From Pseudomonadota bacterium (GTDB lineage: Bacteria > Pseudomonadota > Alphaproteobacteria > Rhizobiales > Rhizobiaceae), in the NCBI GenBank assembly GCA_023387715.1, contig JAEWHQ010000123.1, forward strand, positions 1-8,985: a stretch of 8,985 nt of DNA. Reading direction: 5' to 3'. A model generated the notes under the pieces. The model worked only from the letters and a program-made list of their open reading frames with translations, was not told the DNA's origin and ran no database searches. A program made the position numbers and the translations under genes. Below, in pieces: positions 1-6,205 of this stretch. The first letter of the stretch is position 1, and every line of letters begins with the position of its first letter.

Positions 1-600
1 ACCTAATGCGCCAGCCCATGAGCTTTTCATGGCATTTGTATCAATAAGCCCGCGTTCAACAATTTGCAGCGCGGCAATCAGCTCTTTGCGGAACATGTCC
101 TTGCGCGTTGCCATAAAAGCTTTGGTGCCAAGCACTTCAAATGCATTATAAGGGATTTTCACGCCGCCAAAGCCGGATTCACGCCCCCATACAGCCAGCA
201 AGGTTTGTTTTGGCACGCCATATTGCTTCTCAATAGCCCCAAGCACCGAGCCATATTGTTTCAGCCGCGCCTGCCCGCCTTGGGTCAGTTGCTGCATGGT
301 TTTGGCATTAAAATAATTGGCTGGTGCGCCGAATTCTGCCTGTGTCTGTTGTTTAGGCGTTGTCGGTTTGGTGCCCGGAATAACCAGATCCGGCAGCTTC
401 CAATTGATGCTCACACCAGCAAAGGCTTTATTGAAAGTGCCGCTCGAAACACCTGCGGCTTGCGCTTCCGGCCACAGGTCTTTGACGAGCCAATTCTGAA
501 AAGCTTTTTCAGTGGCGGCTTGATTATTTTGCGCCTGAGCAGCACCAAAATGTGCAAAAAACATCAAAAAAACACTCAAAAACACGGTAAATCGCAGCAA
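1..600 (-). CDS. Lytic murein transglycosylase, MltB type (SLT_2 family), 3' end beyond the window
   Basis: Periplasmic enzyme expected to cleave the MurNAc-GlcNAc bond of peptidoglycan with formation of 1,6-anhydroMurNAc. Read on the minus strand, 200 codons are open to the left edge, so the C-terminus is missing. Residues 1-23 form a signal peptide (hydrophobic core FTVFLSVFLMFFA, likely cleavage after AAQA); there is no lipobox cysteine. The mature part starts QNNQAATEKAFQNWL, as is usual for this family. The catalytic glutamate is predicted at E141 in AVWGRESGFGG, and the last visible residues SSWAGALG begin the conserved motif that follows in MltB proteins. I chose TTG at 600 because it supplies an arginine in the n-region; ATG at 564 would leave almost no signal peptide, and GTG at 585 is another option. 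No strong ribosome site is visible. It lies 57 bases after recR in the same direction. Family is secure, exact start is not. Confidence 0.88.
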   Translation of the reverse strand, partial: MLRFTVFLSVFLMFFAHFGAAQAQNNQAATEKAFQNWLVKDLWPEAQAAGVSSGTFNKAFAGVSINWKLPDLVIPGTKPTTPKQQTQAEFGAPANYFNAKTMQQLTQGGQARLKQYGSVLGAIEKQYGVPKQTLLAVWGRESGFGGVKIPYNAFEVLGTKAFMATRKDMFRKELIAALQIVERGLIDTNAMKSSWAGALG

Positions 601-657
601 AACTTTGAAAAATAGCAGCGATTTTGCATAAATTTGAACCTTTTTTGCTGAATTTTA

Positions 658-1263
658 CTAAAAACTGGTACGTGCCCGCAGTGCCGCCGACAAAGTGCCT
701 TCATCCAGATAGTCAAGTTCGCCACCCACCGGCACACCATGTGCCAGACGTGTGACCTTCACTTCAAAACCGGAAAGCTGATCGGTGATATAATGCGCGG
801 TGGTTTGTCCTTCGACGGTGGCATTCACCGCCAGAATAACTTCCTTAATCACACCTTCGGATACGCGCTCCACCAATGTGCGGATATTGAGATCATCAGG
901 GCCAATACCATCAAGCGGTGACAAACGCCCGCCTAGCACATGATAGCCGACATTCATTGTGCCAGCACGCTCCAATGCCCAAAGATCAGACACATCTTCC
1001 ACCACGATCAATACCGAAGGATCACGGCGCGGATCGGTGCAAATGGTGCAAGGTTGCGCCGTATCGACATTGCCGCATGTGTGGCAGATACGAACTTTTT
1101 CGGCAGCTTCCTGCATGGCGCCACCAAGCGGCACCAGCAAAGCTTCTTTTTTCTTAATCAGATGCAAAGCAGCGCGACGTGCCGAACGTGGCCCCAGCCC
1201 CGGCACCCGTGCCAATAGCTGAATCAAGCGTTCGATTTCGGGGCCGGCAATACGTTTGGACAT
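658..1263 (-). CDS. recR: Recombination mediator protein RecR
   Basis: RecR works with RecO (and RecF) to load RecA on SSB-coated gapped DNA in recombinational repair. The 201-residue length is normal. Visible in order: N-terminal helix-hairpin-helix with [12 protein letters not shown] (about 19-30); a C4 zinc finger with C60, C63, C72 and C75 ([16 protein letters not shown]); a Toprim domain from about 83 to 175 with [12 protein letters not shown] (87-98) and [12 protein letters not shown] (111-122); and the C-terminal RecR motif [20 protein letters not shown] (172-191). All zinc ligands are present. It is the last gene of dnaX-ybaB-recR, an order conserved across many bacteria. Unlike ybaB and dnaX, it has no evident purine-rich ribosome site just upstream (the minus strand reads TTGATTGCATAAACC before ATG), and a terminator-like hairpin sits in the spacer to ybaB, so its expression may be set separately. 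Confidence 0.97.
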   Translation of the reverse strand: MSKRIAGPEIERLIQLLARVPGLGPRSARRAALHLIKKKEALLVPLGGAMQEAAEKVRICHTCGNVDTAQPCTICTDPRRDPSVLIVVEDVSDLWALERAGTMNVGYHVLGGRLSPLDGIGPDDLNIRTLVERVSEGVIKEVILAVNATVEGQTTAHYITDQLSGFEVKVTRLAHGVPVGGELDYLDEGTLSAALRARTSF

Positions 1264-1290
1264 GGTTTATGCAATCAATGAGGAGACATG

Positions 1291-1319
1291 AAAACGGCAG
1301 CGCATTTTTTGCACTGCCG
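1291..1319 (-). terminator. Terminator-like hairpin in the ybaB-recR spacer
   Basis: On the minus strand CGGCAGTGCA (1319-1310) pairs with TGCGCTGCCG (1304-1295) around a five-A loop. This gives a 10-bp stem with one G-U wobble, immediately followed by TTTT (1294-1291) and then C. It begins 14 bases after the ybaB stop and ends 28 bases before the recR start. The shape is that of a weak intrinsic terminator or an attenuator that would lower recR transcription relative to dnaX-ybaB. The T-run is short, so read-through is likely. Termination is inference. Confidence 0.55.
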
Positions 1320-1333
1320 CATATTTTAGCTAA

Positions 1334-1657
1334 TCAGAACGGCAGTTTGAAGCCTGGAGGAATTGGCAGACCAGCGGTGAGAGCCTGTGTCTTTTCAGCC
1401 ATTTGCGCTTCCAGCTTTGCCTTGGCATCATTGTGTGCAGCAATGATCAGGTCTTCCAGAATTTCGCCTTCGCCTTCCTTCATCAATGAAGGATCGATGT
1501 TAAGCGCCGACAAAGTGCCTTTGCCGGAAAGCGTCACAGAAACCAGACCGCCGCCGGAGCTTGCAGTGGTTTCCAGATTGGCGATTTCTTCCTGCATGAC
1601 TTTCATCTTAGCCTGCATTTCTTTCGCCTGTTTCATCATGCCAAGCATGTCACGCAT
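1334..1657 (-). CDS. ybaB: YbaB/EbfC family nucleoid-associated protein
   Basis: Small DNA-binding protein of the YbaB/EbfC family, which forms dimers with a tweezer-like fold and binds DNA as a nucleoid-associated factor. The length of 107 residues is typical. The N-terminus ([20 protein letters not shown] and on to about 35) is the family's long methionine- and lysine-rich helix. The middle has [20 protein letters not shown] (about 33-52), the conserved beta part, and NIDPSLM follows. The C-terminus is [11 protein letters not shown]. The start at 1657 is fixed by a good ribosome site AGGAG eight bases upstream. It lies 63 bases after dnaX and 70 before recR, in the same direction, in the standard dnaX-ybaB-recR arrangement, which has suggested a role near DNA replication or repair. 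The precise cellular role is not settled. Confidence 0.96.
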   Translation of the reverse strand: MRDMLGMMKQAKEMQAKMKVMQEEIANLETTASSGGGLVSVTLSGKGTLSALNIDPSLMKEGEGEILEDLIIAAHNDAKAKLEAQMAEKTQALTAGLPIPPGFKLPF

Positions 1658-1665
1658 AAGAATTA

Positions 1666-1670
1666 CTCCT
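1666..1670 (-). promoter_or_regulatory. Ribosome binding site of ybaB
   Basis: AGGAG on the minus strand, eight bases upstream of the ATG at 1657. It supports that start and contrasts with recR, which has no comparable site. Confidence 0.8.
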
Positions 1671-1720
1671 GTTCACAACGCATAAGAACATAGCCTTACC
1701 CGCCAAATCAAACTAATCGA

Positions 1721-3580
1721 TTACTCATCGTCTTCCGAAGATATATCGATGAGGTCTGCGTCTATATCAATATCCAGATCGGAATTTTCCGGTGCTGAAA
1801 TGCGCACATCGGTGATTTTTGCCCCCGGAAAGGCTGCCAGAATGGCTGCAACATCCGGATCAGCACGCGCATCAGTTACCAGATTTTCGCGGCGCTCTGT
1901 TTCTGCCTGCGCAACGGTTTTGCCTTCCACATCACGCGCAACGGTCACAACCCAGCGCACACCTGTCCAGCTCAGCAGTTTTTGCGAAATATCGCTGGCC
2001 AAGCTTTTAGGTGCATCATCAGTAAGGCCAATTTCCAAGCGCCCCGGTGCAATGCTAGAAAGCTTCACATAGGTTTTGACAAGGATTTTGAACTGCACAT
2101 CACGATGCTGATCGGCAAGTGCAACAATATCTTCCAGACTTTTCAGCGAAACAGCCGGTGCGGCCTCGATTTCAGGCTGCTGAATTCTTTGCTGTGCCGG
2201 TTCGGGTGTGTTTTCCACCAGACGCATGACCGGCGCGGCAGCGCCATGATTGCTAAGTGCGGCAGCGCCATGATTGTTAAGTGCGGCACCACCGCCATTG
2301 CTTTGTGCCATGACCATGCCTGACACAGCCTGTGCCTGATGGCCACCGCCGCCACTTCCGCCATTGCCACCACCTGATGATGGCGCTGATGAACTTATCC
2401 CCCGCGGATTATGATCACCGCTTTGCAAGTCCTTCAAAGCTTCATCCAATGTTGGCAGATCAGCGGCATGTGCCAAACGGATCAGCAACATTTCGGCAGC
2501 CTGTACCGGACGCGGTGCGGTTTCTACTTCCGCAATGCCCTTCAACAGCATCTGCCATGTGCGCGACAAAACACGAATGGAAAGACGGCTAGAGAAATCA
2601 CGGCCGCGGCTGCGCTCATCTTCCGAAATAGATGCGTCATCGGCAATATCCGGCGTAAAGCGCAGACGTGTCACCAGATGATTGAAATCCGCCAGATCCG
2701 TCAGCACGACAGAAGGATCGGCCCCCACATCATATTGAGCGCGGAACTCCTTCAAAACACCGGCCACATCACCGCGCATCAGCATTTCAAACAGGTCGAT
2801 AATACGCGCACGATCGGCAAGCCCCAGCATGGCGCGAACCGCATCCGGCTCCACCTTGCCGCTGCCATGGGCAATGGCCTGATCGAAGATCGACAGCGAA
2901 TCACGCACGGAACCTTCACCAGCGCGCGCAATCATCGCAAGTGATGTGTCATCAACATCGATCTGCTCAAGACCGGCAATTTTGCGCAAATGTTTGGCCA
3001 AAGTGCCCGATTCGATACGGCGCAGGTCAAAGCGCTGACAGCGCGACAGAACCGTGATCGGCACTTTGCGGATTTCTGTGGTCGCAAAGATAAATTTCAC
3101 ATGCGGCGGCGGCTCTTCCAATGTTTTCAGCAGGCCGTTGAAAGCCTGCGTGGAGAGCATATGCACCTCATCGATGATATAGACTTTGTAACGCGCAGAA
3201 ACAGGACGGTAACGCACCTGCTCGATAATTTCGCGAATATCATCAATACCCGTATGCGAGGCGGCGTCCATCTCGATCACATCGACATGACGGCCTTCCA
3301 TAATCGCCTGACAATGCTCGCCCAGAACACTCAGATCGATGGTCGGCTGATTTACACTGTCAGACTGATAATTAAGCGCACGCGCCAAAATACGGGCAGT
3401 TGTGGTCTTACCAACACCGCGAACCCCTGTCAGCATCCATGCCTGTGCAATGCGTGATGTTTCAAACGCATTGGAAAGGGTGCGCACCATTGGCTCCTGA
3501 CCAATGAGATCATCAAAGTTTTGCGGGCGGTATTTTCGAGCCAGAACGCGATAAGCGCCGTCTGCGGATGTCGTGTCCAT
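1721..3580 (-). CDS. dnaX: DNA polymerase III subunit tau (and possibly gamma), clamp-loader ATPase
   Basis: Core AAA+ subunit of the clamp loader, which opens the DnaN ring and, in its long tau form, ties the loader to the polymerase and helicase. 619 residues. Walker A is GVRGVGKTT (52-60), Walker B YIIDEVH (134-140), the arginine finger SRC 179-181, and sensor 2 lies in GEGSVRDSLS (221-230). Domain III runs to about 380. A Gly/Ser/Asn/Ala-rich linker (about 396-450) contains an 8-residue repeat, followed by a C-terminal tau-like domain (about 475-595) and a very acidic end (DLDIDIDADLIDISSEDDE). Of the four zinc-module cysteines known in E. coli only one remains (C90); alphaproteobacterial DnaX proteins commonly lack them. 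I see no A-AAA-AAG-like slippery heptamer, so a frameshifted gamma form is not supported here. The start at 3580 is backed by GGAAGGG six bases upstream. Confidence 0.97.
   Translation of the reverse strand: MDTTSADGAYRVLARKYRPQNFDDLIGQEPMVRTLSNAFETSRIAQAWMLTGVRGVGKTTTARILARALNYQSDSVNQPTIDLSVLGEHCQAIMEGRHVDVIEMDAASHTGIDDIREIIEQVRYRPVSARYKVYIIDEVHMLSTQAFNGLLKTLEEPPPHVKFIFATTEIRKVPITVLSRCQRFDLRRIESGTLAKHLRKIAGLEQIDVDDTSLAMIARAGEGSVRDSLSIFDQAIAHGSGKVEPDAVRAMLGLADRARIIDLFEMLMRGDVAGVLKEFRAQYDVGADPSVVLTDLADFNHLVTRLRFTPDIADDASISEDERSRGRDFSSRLSIRVLSRTWQMLLKGIAEVETAPRPVQAAEMLLIRLAHAADLPTLDEALKDLQSGDHNPRGISSSAPSSGGGNGGSGGGGHQAQAVSGMVMAQSNGGGAALNNHGAAALSNHGAAAPVMRLVENTPEPAQQRIQQPEIEAAPAVSLKSLEDIVALADQHRDVQFKILVKTYVKLSSIAPGRLEIGLTDDAPKSLASDISQKLLSWTGVRWVVTVARDVEGKTVAQAETERRENLVTDARADPDVAAILAAFPGAKITDVRISAPENSDLDIDIDADLIDISSEDDE
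2233..2304 (-). repeat. 24-bp in-frame tandem repeat in the DnaX linker
   Basis: Two near-identical 24-base units, 2233-2256 and 2257-2280, differ at only two positions (plus-strand core GGCAGCGCCATGATTG). A third, decayed unit occupies 2281-2304 and matches at roughly 18 of 24 positions. In the minus-strand gene each unit encodes eight residues (LNNHGAAA, LSNHGAAA). The unit length is a multiple of three, so copy-number change would keep the frame. It lies in the flexible linker between the ATPase part and the tau C-terminal domain. Confidence 0.85.
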
Positions 3581-3586
3581 TCAAGA

Positions 3587-3593
3587 CCCTTCC
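3587..3593 (-). promoter_or_regulatory. Ribosome binding site of dnaX
   Basis: GGAAGGG on the minus strand, six bases upstream of the ATG at 3580. It decides for this start over any internal one. Confidence 0.75.
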
Positions 3594-3643
3594 GTTATCT
3601 GTTCGCTCGTATCTTCATCAATTGTTCGGGCGAGTATTGAAAG

Positions 3644-3672
3644 CTTAACACAGTTTGAAGCTGCGATGCCAA
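3644..3672 (-). promoter_or_regulatory. Possible promoter of dnaX
   Basis: On the minus strand TTGGCA (3672-3667) and GTTAAG (3649-3644) are separated by 17 bases. The -35 matches five of six consensus bases, the -10 only three. It lies in the 136-base spacer between the ffs 3' end and dnaX, where an independent promoter would be needed if ffs terminates. This is a weak call from pattern alone. Confidence 0.3.
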
Positions 3673-3693
3673 TACACAAGATGTGTCCCGCAC

Positions 3694-3716
3694 AAGAAAA
3701 AGAGAAAGGAAAAGGT
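3694..3716 (-). terminator. T-rich stretch after the SRP RNA, possible termination zone
   Basis: Directly after the closing stem of the SRP RNA the minus strand runs ACCTTTTCCTTTCTCTTTTTC, almost purely pyrimidine. The closing GC-rich stem plus this tract could act as the terminator for ffs, or the tract could guide 3'-end processing. The T-run is interrupted by C residues, so this is not a classic terminator. Confidence 0.45.
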
Positions 3717-3812
3717 GGGAGGCTGGCACGGCGACCCGTGCCTTGCTCGTTAGGGCTGCTTCCTTCCGGACCTGACCCGGTTGGCGAGTGGCTCGTCCAC
3801 CACCAACCTCCC
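3717..3812 (-). ncRNA. ffs: Signal recognition particle RNA, small bacterial (4.5S) type
   Basis: RNA core of the bacterial SRP: with Ffh it binds signal sequences of nascent membrane and secreted proteins and docks to FtsY at the inner membrane. The minus strand contains the near-invariant domain IV sequence GGTCAGGTCCGGAAGGAAGC (within about 3756-3778), with the GGAA tetraloop and the asymmetric internal loops that bind the Ffh M domain. The ends pair as GGGAGGTTGG with CCAGCCTCCC (one U-G wobble), which defines a 96-base RNA. A promoter-like pair lies at the right distance upstream and a pyrimidine tract lies downstream. A second local pairing, GGCACGG with CCGTGCC around GTCG, is possible in the 3' arm. 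Ends are accurate to a few bases; identity is very secure. Confidence 0.95.
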
Positions 3813-3818
3813 AAAGTT

Positions 3819-3847
3819 CATATCGTCAATTCGGCTACAAAAAGCAA
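3819..3847 (-). promoter_or_regulatory. Promoter of the SRP RNA gene
   Basis: On the minus strand TTGCTT (3847-3842; preceded by C, giving the alphaproteobacterial CTTGnn type) and GATATG (3824-3819) are 17 bases apart. The -10 ends six bases before the G at 3812 that starts the closing stem of the RNA, so the predicted first transcribed base coincides with the structural 5' end. Confidence 0.55.
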
Positions 3848-3881
3848 GCCATCTTCAAAAAAAACTGTTATTGATTGCATT

Positions 3882-4286
3882 ATGAAACAGTTCGCTCTCG
3901 ATGACAGGCTTAATGCCGACACTTTTCCCGTCATGTCGCTTGGTCTTTGTGACCTGCGGTTGATGAATGATCAACGCTGGCCGTGGCTGATTCTGATCCC
4001 GCGTCGCCCTGATTTGACCGAGCTTTTCGATTTAACACCGCTCGATCAGACCATGCTGACATTCGAATCAGACATGGTGGCTAAAGCGCTGAAAAACGTC
4101 ACCGGCTGTGACAAGATCAATACCGGCGCGCTTGGCAATATTGTTCGCCAGCTCCATTGCCACGTCATCGCCCGCAATGAAGGTGATGCCGGCTGGCCGG
4201 GCCCCGTCTGGGGGCATGGTGTGCGTATTGCCTATAGCGACAGCGAAGCGAAAAACCTCATCGAGAAAATCCGCAACGCTTTATAA
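3882..4286 (+). CDS. HIT (histidine triad) family protein
   Basis: Predicted nucleotide-binding protein of the HIT superfamily, whose members hydrolyse or transfer nucleotidyl groups on substrates such as diadenosine polyphosphates or nucleoside phosphoramidates. 134 residues, normal for a single-domain member. The N-terminal half holds the beta strands with WPWLILIPRRPDLTELFDL (33-51). The active-site motif is QLHCHVIAR (90-98): the middle and last histidines of the usual HxHxH are kept (H92, H94) while the first is glutamine. It is followed by WPGPVWGHG (105-113). This QxHxH form seems typical of alphaproteobacterial relatives. The substrate cannot be told from sequence. No clear ribosome site precedes the ATG at 3882, and no better start lies upstream. 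It diverges from ffs (69 bases) and is followed 25 bases later by nudC, probably in one transcript; both proteins would act on nucleotides. Confidence 0.9.
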   Translation: MKQFALDDRLNADTFPVMSLGLCDLRLMNDQRWPWLILIPRRPDLTELFDLTPLDQTMLTFESDMVAKALKNVTGCDKINTGALGNIVRQLHCHVIARNEGDAGWPGPVWGHGVRIAYSDSEAKNLIEKIRNAL

Positions 4287-4311
4287 TTTTTCCAATCAAC
4301 CATCAAAAGCC

Positions 4312-5265
4312 ATGCGCATGTCCCTCCCCTTGTTTCAGTTGCCGGATAATGAACCGAGCAAACTGGTCGGCTTTGCCGGCAATCGTATTGATCGCCAATC
4401 AGAAAAGCGCAGCGATACGGCAAGCCATGATGCTTTGGCGCAAAGCGACACGCGCCTGATGGTGCTGGAAGGCGGCAAGCTGGTGCTGGATTATTCAGAC
4501 CCTGCCAATCCAAACGCTCTTTTCAGCCTTGAACAGGCGCAGCACTTTCAGCCTGATCTGGACAACGCCATTTTGTTAGGCTTGCAGGATGGTTATTGCG
4601 TGCTGGCTGTCACGGCACAGATCAACACAGAAAACTTGGGCGAATCGCTCAAAGCCATTCCCTATCGCAGCATCTATGTCGACAATATCCTGCCAGACGA
4701 CATGACCGGCGCGATGGCAGAAGCGATTGCCCTTGATGCATGGCATAAAAACCACCAGTTCTGCGGGCGTTGCGGACAAAAAACCTCCATGCGTGCCGGT
4801 GGTTTTAAGCGGACTTGTGATGCCTGCGACACAGAAATGTTCCCGCGCACCGATCCGGTGGCGATCATGCTGCCGGTGCGTGGTGACAAATGTATTTTGG
4901 CACGCAGCCCGCATTTTGCTCCCTTAACCTATTCATCGCTTGCCGGTTTCATTGAGCCGGGCGAAACGATTGAAGCAGCGGTGCGCCGTGAAAGCGCAGA
5001 GGAGATGGGGCTTAATATCGGGCGTGTCGGCTATTATGCCAGCCAGCCCTGGCCGTTTCCTTATTCGCTGATGATCGGTTGCCACGCGGAAGTTTTGTCC
5101 GATGATTTCACCGTTGATTTGAGCGAGCTGGAAGACGGGCGCTGGTTTTCACGCGATGAAGTTCGCCTGATGCTTGCAGGTACGCATCCGGACGGGCTGA
5201 TTACACCGCAGAAAAATGCAATTGCCAGCCATTTGATTGCCGCTTGGGCCAATCTGGATACATAA
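4312..5265 (+). CDS. nudC: NAD(H) pyrophosphatase NudC (Nudix hydrolase)
   Basis: Zinc- and metal-dependent Nudix enzyme that splits NADH (and NAD+) into NMN(H) and AMP; in E. coli it also removes NAD caps from RNA 5' ends. 317 residues. In order: N-terminal beta domain (about 1-130); a C4 zinc ribbon with C151, C154, C169 and C172 (FCGRCG, CDAC); a Nudix domain with the complete box GFIEPGETIEAAVRRESAEE and following MGL (212-234), whose glutamates bind the metal; then SQPWPFPYS (244-252), the motif that marks NADH-specific Nudix enzymes. All key residues are present. An ATG six bases further on (4318) is an equal alternative start; neither has a strong ribosome site. It follows the HIT gene by 25 bases and is closed by the hairpin at 5273-5293, facing pheA. 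Confidence 0.95.
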   Translation: MRMSLPLFQLPDNEPSKLVGFAGNRIDRQSEKRSDTASHDALAQSDTRLMVLEGGKLVLDYSDPANPNALFSLEQAQHFQPDLDNAILLGLQDGYCVLAVTAQINTENLGESLKAIPYRSIYVDNILPDDMTGAMAEAIALDAWHKNHQFCGRCGQKTSMRAGGFKRTCDACDTEMFPRTDPVAIMLPVRGDKCILARSPHFAPLTYSSLAGFIEPGETIEAAVRRESAEEMGLNIGRVGYYASQPWPFPYSLMIGCHAEVLSDDFTVDLSELEDGRWFSRDEVRLMLAGTHPDGLITPQKNAIASHLIAAWANLDT

Positions 5266-5293
5266 ATAAAAAAGAGCCGGATAAACCGGCTCT
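5266..5293 (-). terminator. Intrinsic terminator between convergent nudC and pheA
   Basis: Eight-base stem AGAGCCGG (5273-5280) and CCGGCTCT (5286-5293) around ATAAA. In the minus direction the stem is followed by TTTTTTATT, a good T-tract, so it should end the kdsB-pheA transcript. In the plus direction only CTTTG follows, so for nudC it would be weaker. The hairpin starts eight bases after the nudC stop and ends ten bases before the pheA stop. Confidence 0.85.
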
Positions 5294-5302
5294 CTTTGAT
5301 TA

Positions 5303-6181
5303 TTATTCTGCCGGAAGGGCAACTGTATCGCGGAAATCAGAGCCGCGATAAACGCCTAAAATCCGTATTTCCGTTGTGAAGAAGCCCAGTTCTTCCAGTG
5401 CCAAGCGCACGGAACGATCTTCAGGATGGCCTTCAATATCCGCATAAAACTGTGTCGCCGTAAAAGCGCCGCCGATCTGGTAGCTTTCCAGCTTGGTCAT
5501 GTTCACGCCATTGGTCGCAAATCCACCGAGTGCCTTATAAAGAGCGGCTGGCACGTTGCGTACGCGGAACACAAAAGTGGTCATGATGCGGCTGCCGTCT
5601 GTCGGGCGCGGTTCCCATTTTTGGGTTTTCGACAAAACAACAAAACGGGTGACGTTGTTATCAGAATCTTCGACATTCTCTTCCAGAATATCCAGTCCAT
5701 AAAGATCAGCCGCCAAGCGCGGTGCAAGCGCTGCCATTGACTTATCACCTGCTTCCGACACGATGCGGGCAGCACCGGCTGTGTCACCGGCGATCACCGG
5801 TTTCCAGCCATTATCACGGATAACCTTACGGCATTGTCCCAGTGCATGCACATGGCTGTGCACGCTTTTAATGTCTTCGCGCTTAGTGCCCGGCAAGACC
5901 ATCAGCTGAAAATGGATCGGCAGAAAATATTCGCCGACAATATGCATGTCGGCCAATGGCAGCAGATAATGAATATCAGCCACGCGGCCAGCCAGCGTGT
6001 TTTCGATCGGGATCATCGCCAGATCAGCCGCACCGCTTTCCACCGCATTAAAAGCATCCTCAAATGTCGGGCACGGCAGTGGCTCCATAAACTCAAACAT
6101 ATTACGGCAGGCGGTATCAGAATTGGCGCCTGCTTCCCCCTGAAATGAAATACGATTCGTTTTCACAGCCGTCTGTGTCAT
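5303..6181 (-). CDS. pheA: Prephenate dehydratase (monofunctional PheA)
   Basis: Converts prephenate to phenylpyruvate, the committed step to phenylalanine, in the cytoplasm. 292 residues with no chorismate mutase domain. The catalytic prephenate dehydratase part covers about 9-185: start FQGEAGANSD (13-22), IPIENTLAGRV (57-67), and the hallmark NNVTRF (175-180) with the catalytic threonine T178. A C-terminal ACT domain (about 200-280) includes RNVPAALYKALGGFATNG and MTKLESYQIGG. The ACT site that senses phenylalanine reads ESYQ (232-235), where the well-studied enzymes have ESRP, so feedback control may differ. It lies 24 bases downstream of kdsB in the same direction, with a modest ribosome site (GAAAG), and is probably cotranscribed with it. 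The terminator at 5266-5293 follows. Confidence 0.96.
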   Translation of the reverse strand: MTQTAVKTNRISFQGEAGANSDTACRNMFEFMEPLPCPTFEDAFNAVESGAADLAMIPIENTLAGRVADIHYLLPLADMHIVGEYFLPIHFQLMVLPGTKREDIKSVHSHVHALGQCRKVIRDNGWKPVIAGDTAGAARIVSEAGDKSMAALAPRLAADLYGLDILEENVEDSDNNVTRFVVLSKTQKWEPRPTDGSRIMTTFVFRVRNVPAALYKALGGFATNGVNMTKLESYQIGGAFTATQFYADIEGHPEDRSVRLALEELGFFTTEIRILGVYRGSDFRDTVALPAE

Positions 6182-6205
6182 TTGGAATGCTTTCTATAAT
6201 TAAAA

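Noticed and set aside
64..615. 183-codon plus-strand open frame over the lytic transglycosylase gene
   Set aside because: No domain is recognisable; it is the complement of a clearly conserved MltB-type gene with catalytic motif and signal peptide.
1179..1685. 168-codon plus-strand open frame spanning ybaB and the recR start
   Set aside because: It is antisense to two well-identified genes, and its protein looks like random reverse translation.
4108..4311. N-terminal extension of NudC reaching into the HIT gene
   Set aside because: The extra residues overlap the conserved C-terminal part of the HIT gene in another frame and are unlike any NudC N-terminus; the start at 4312 fits family length.
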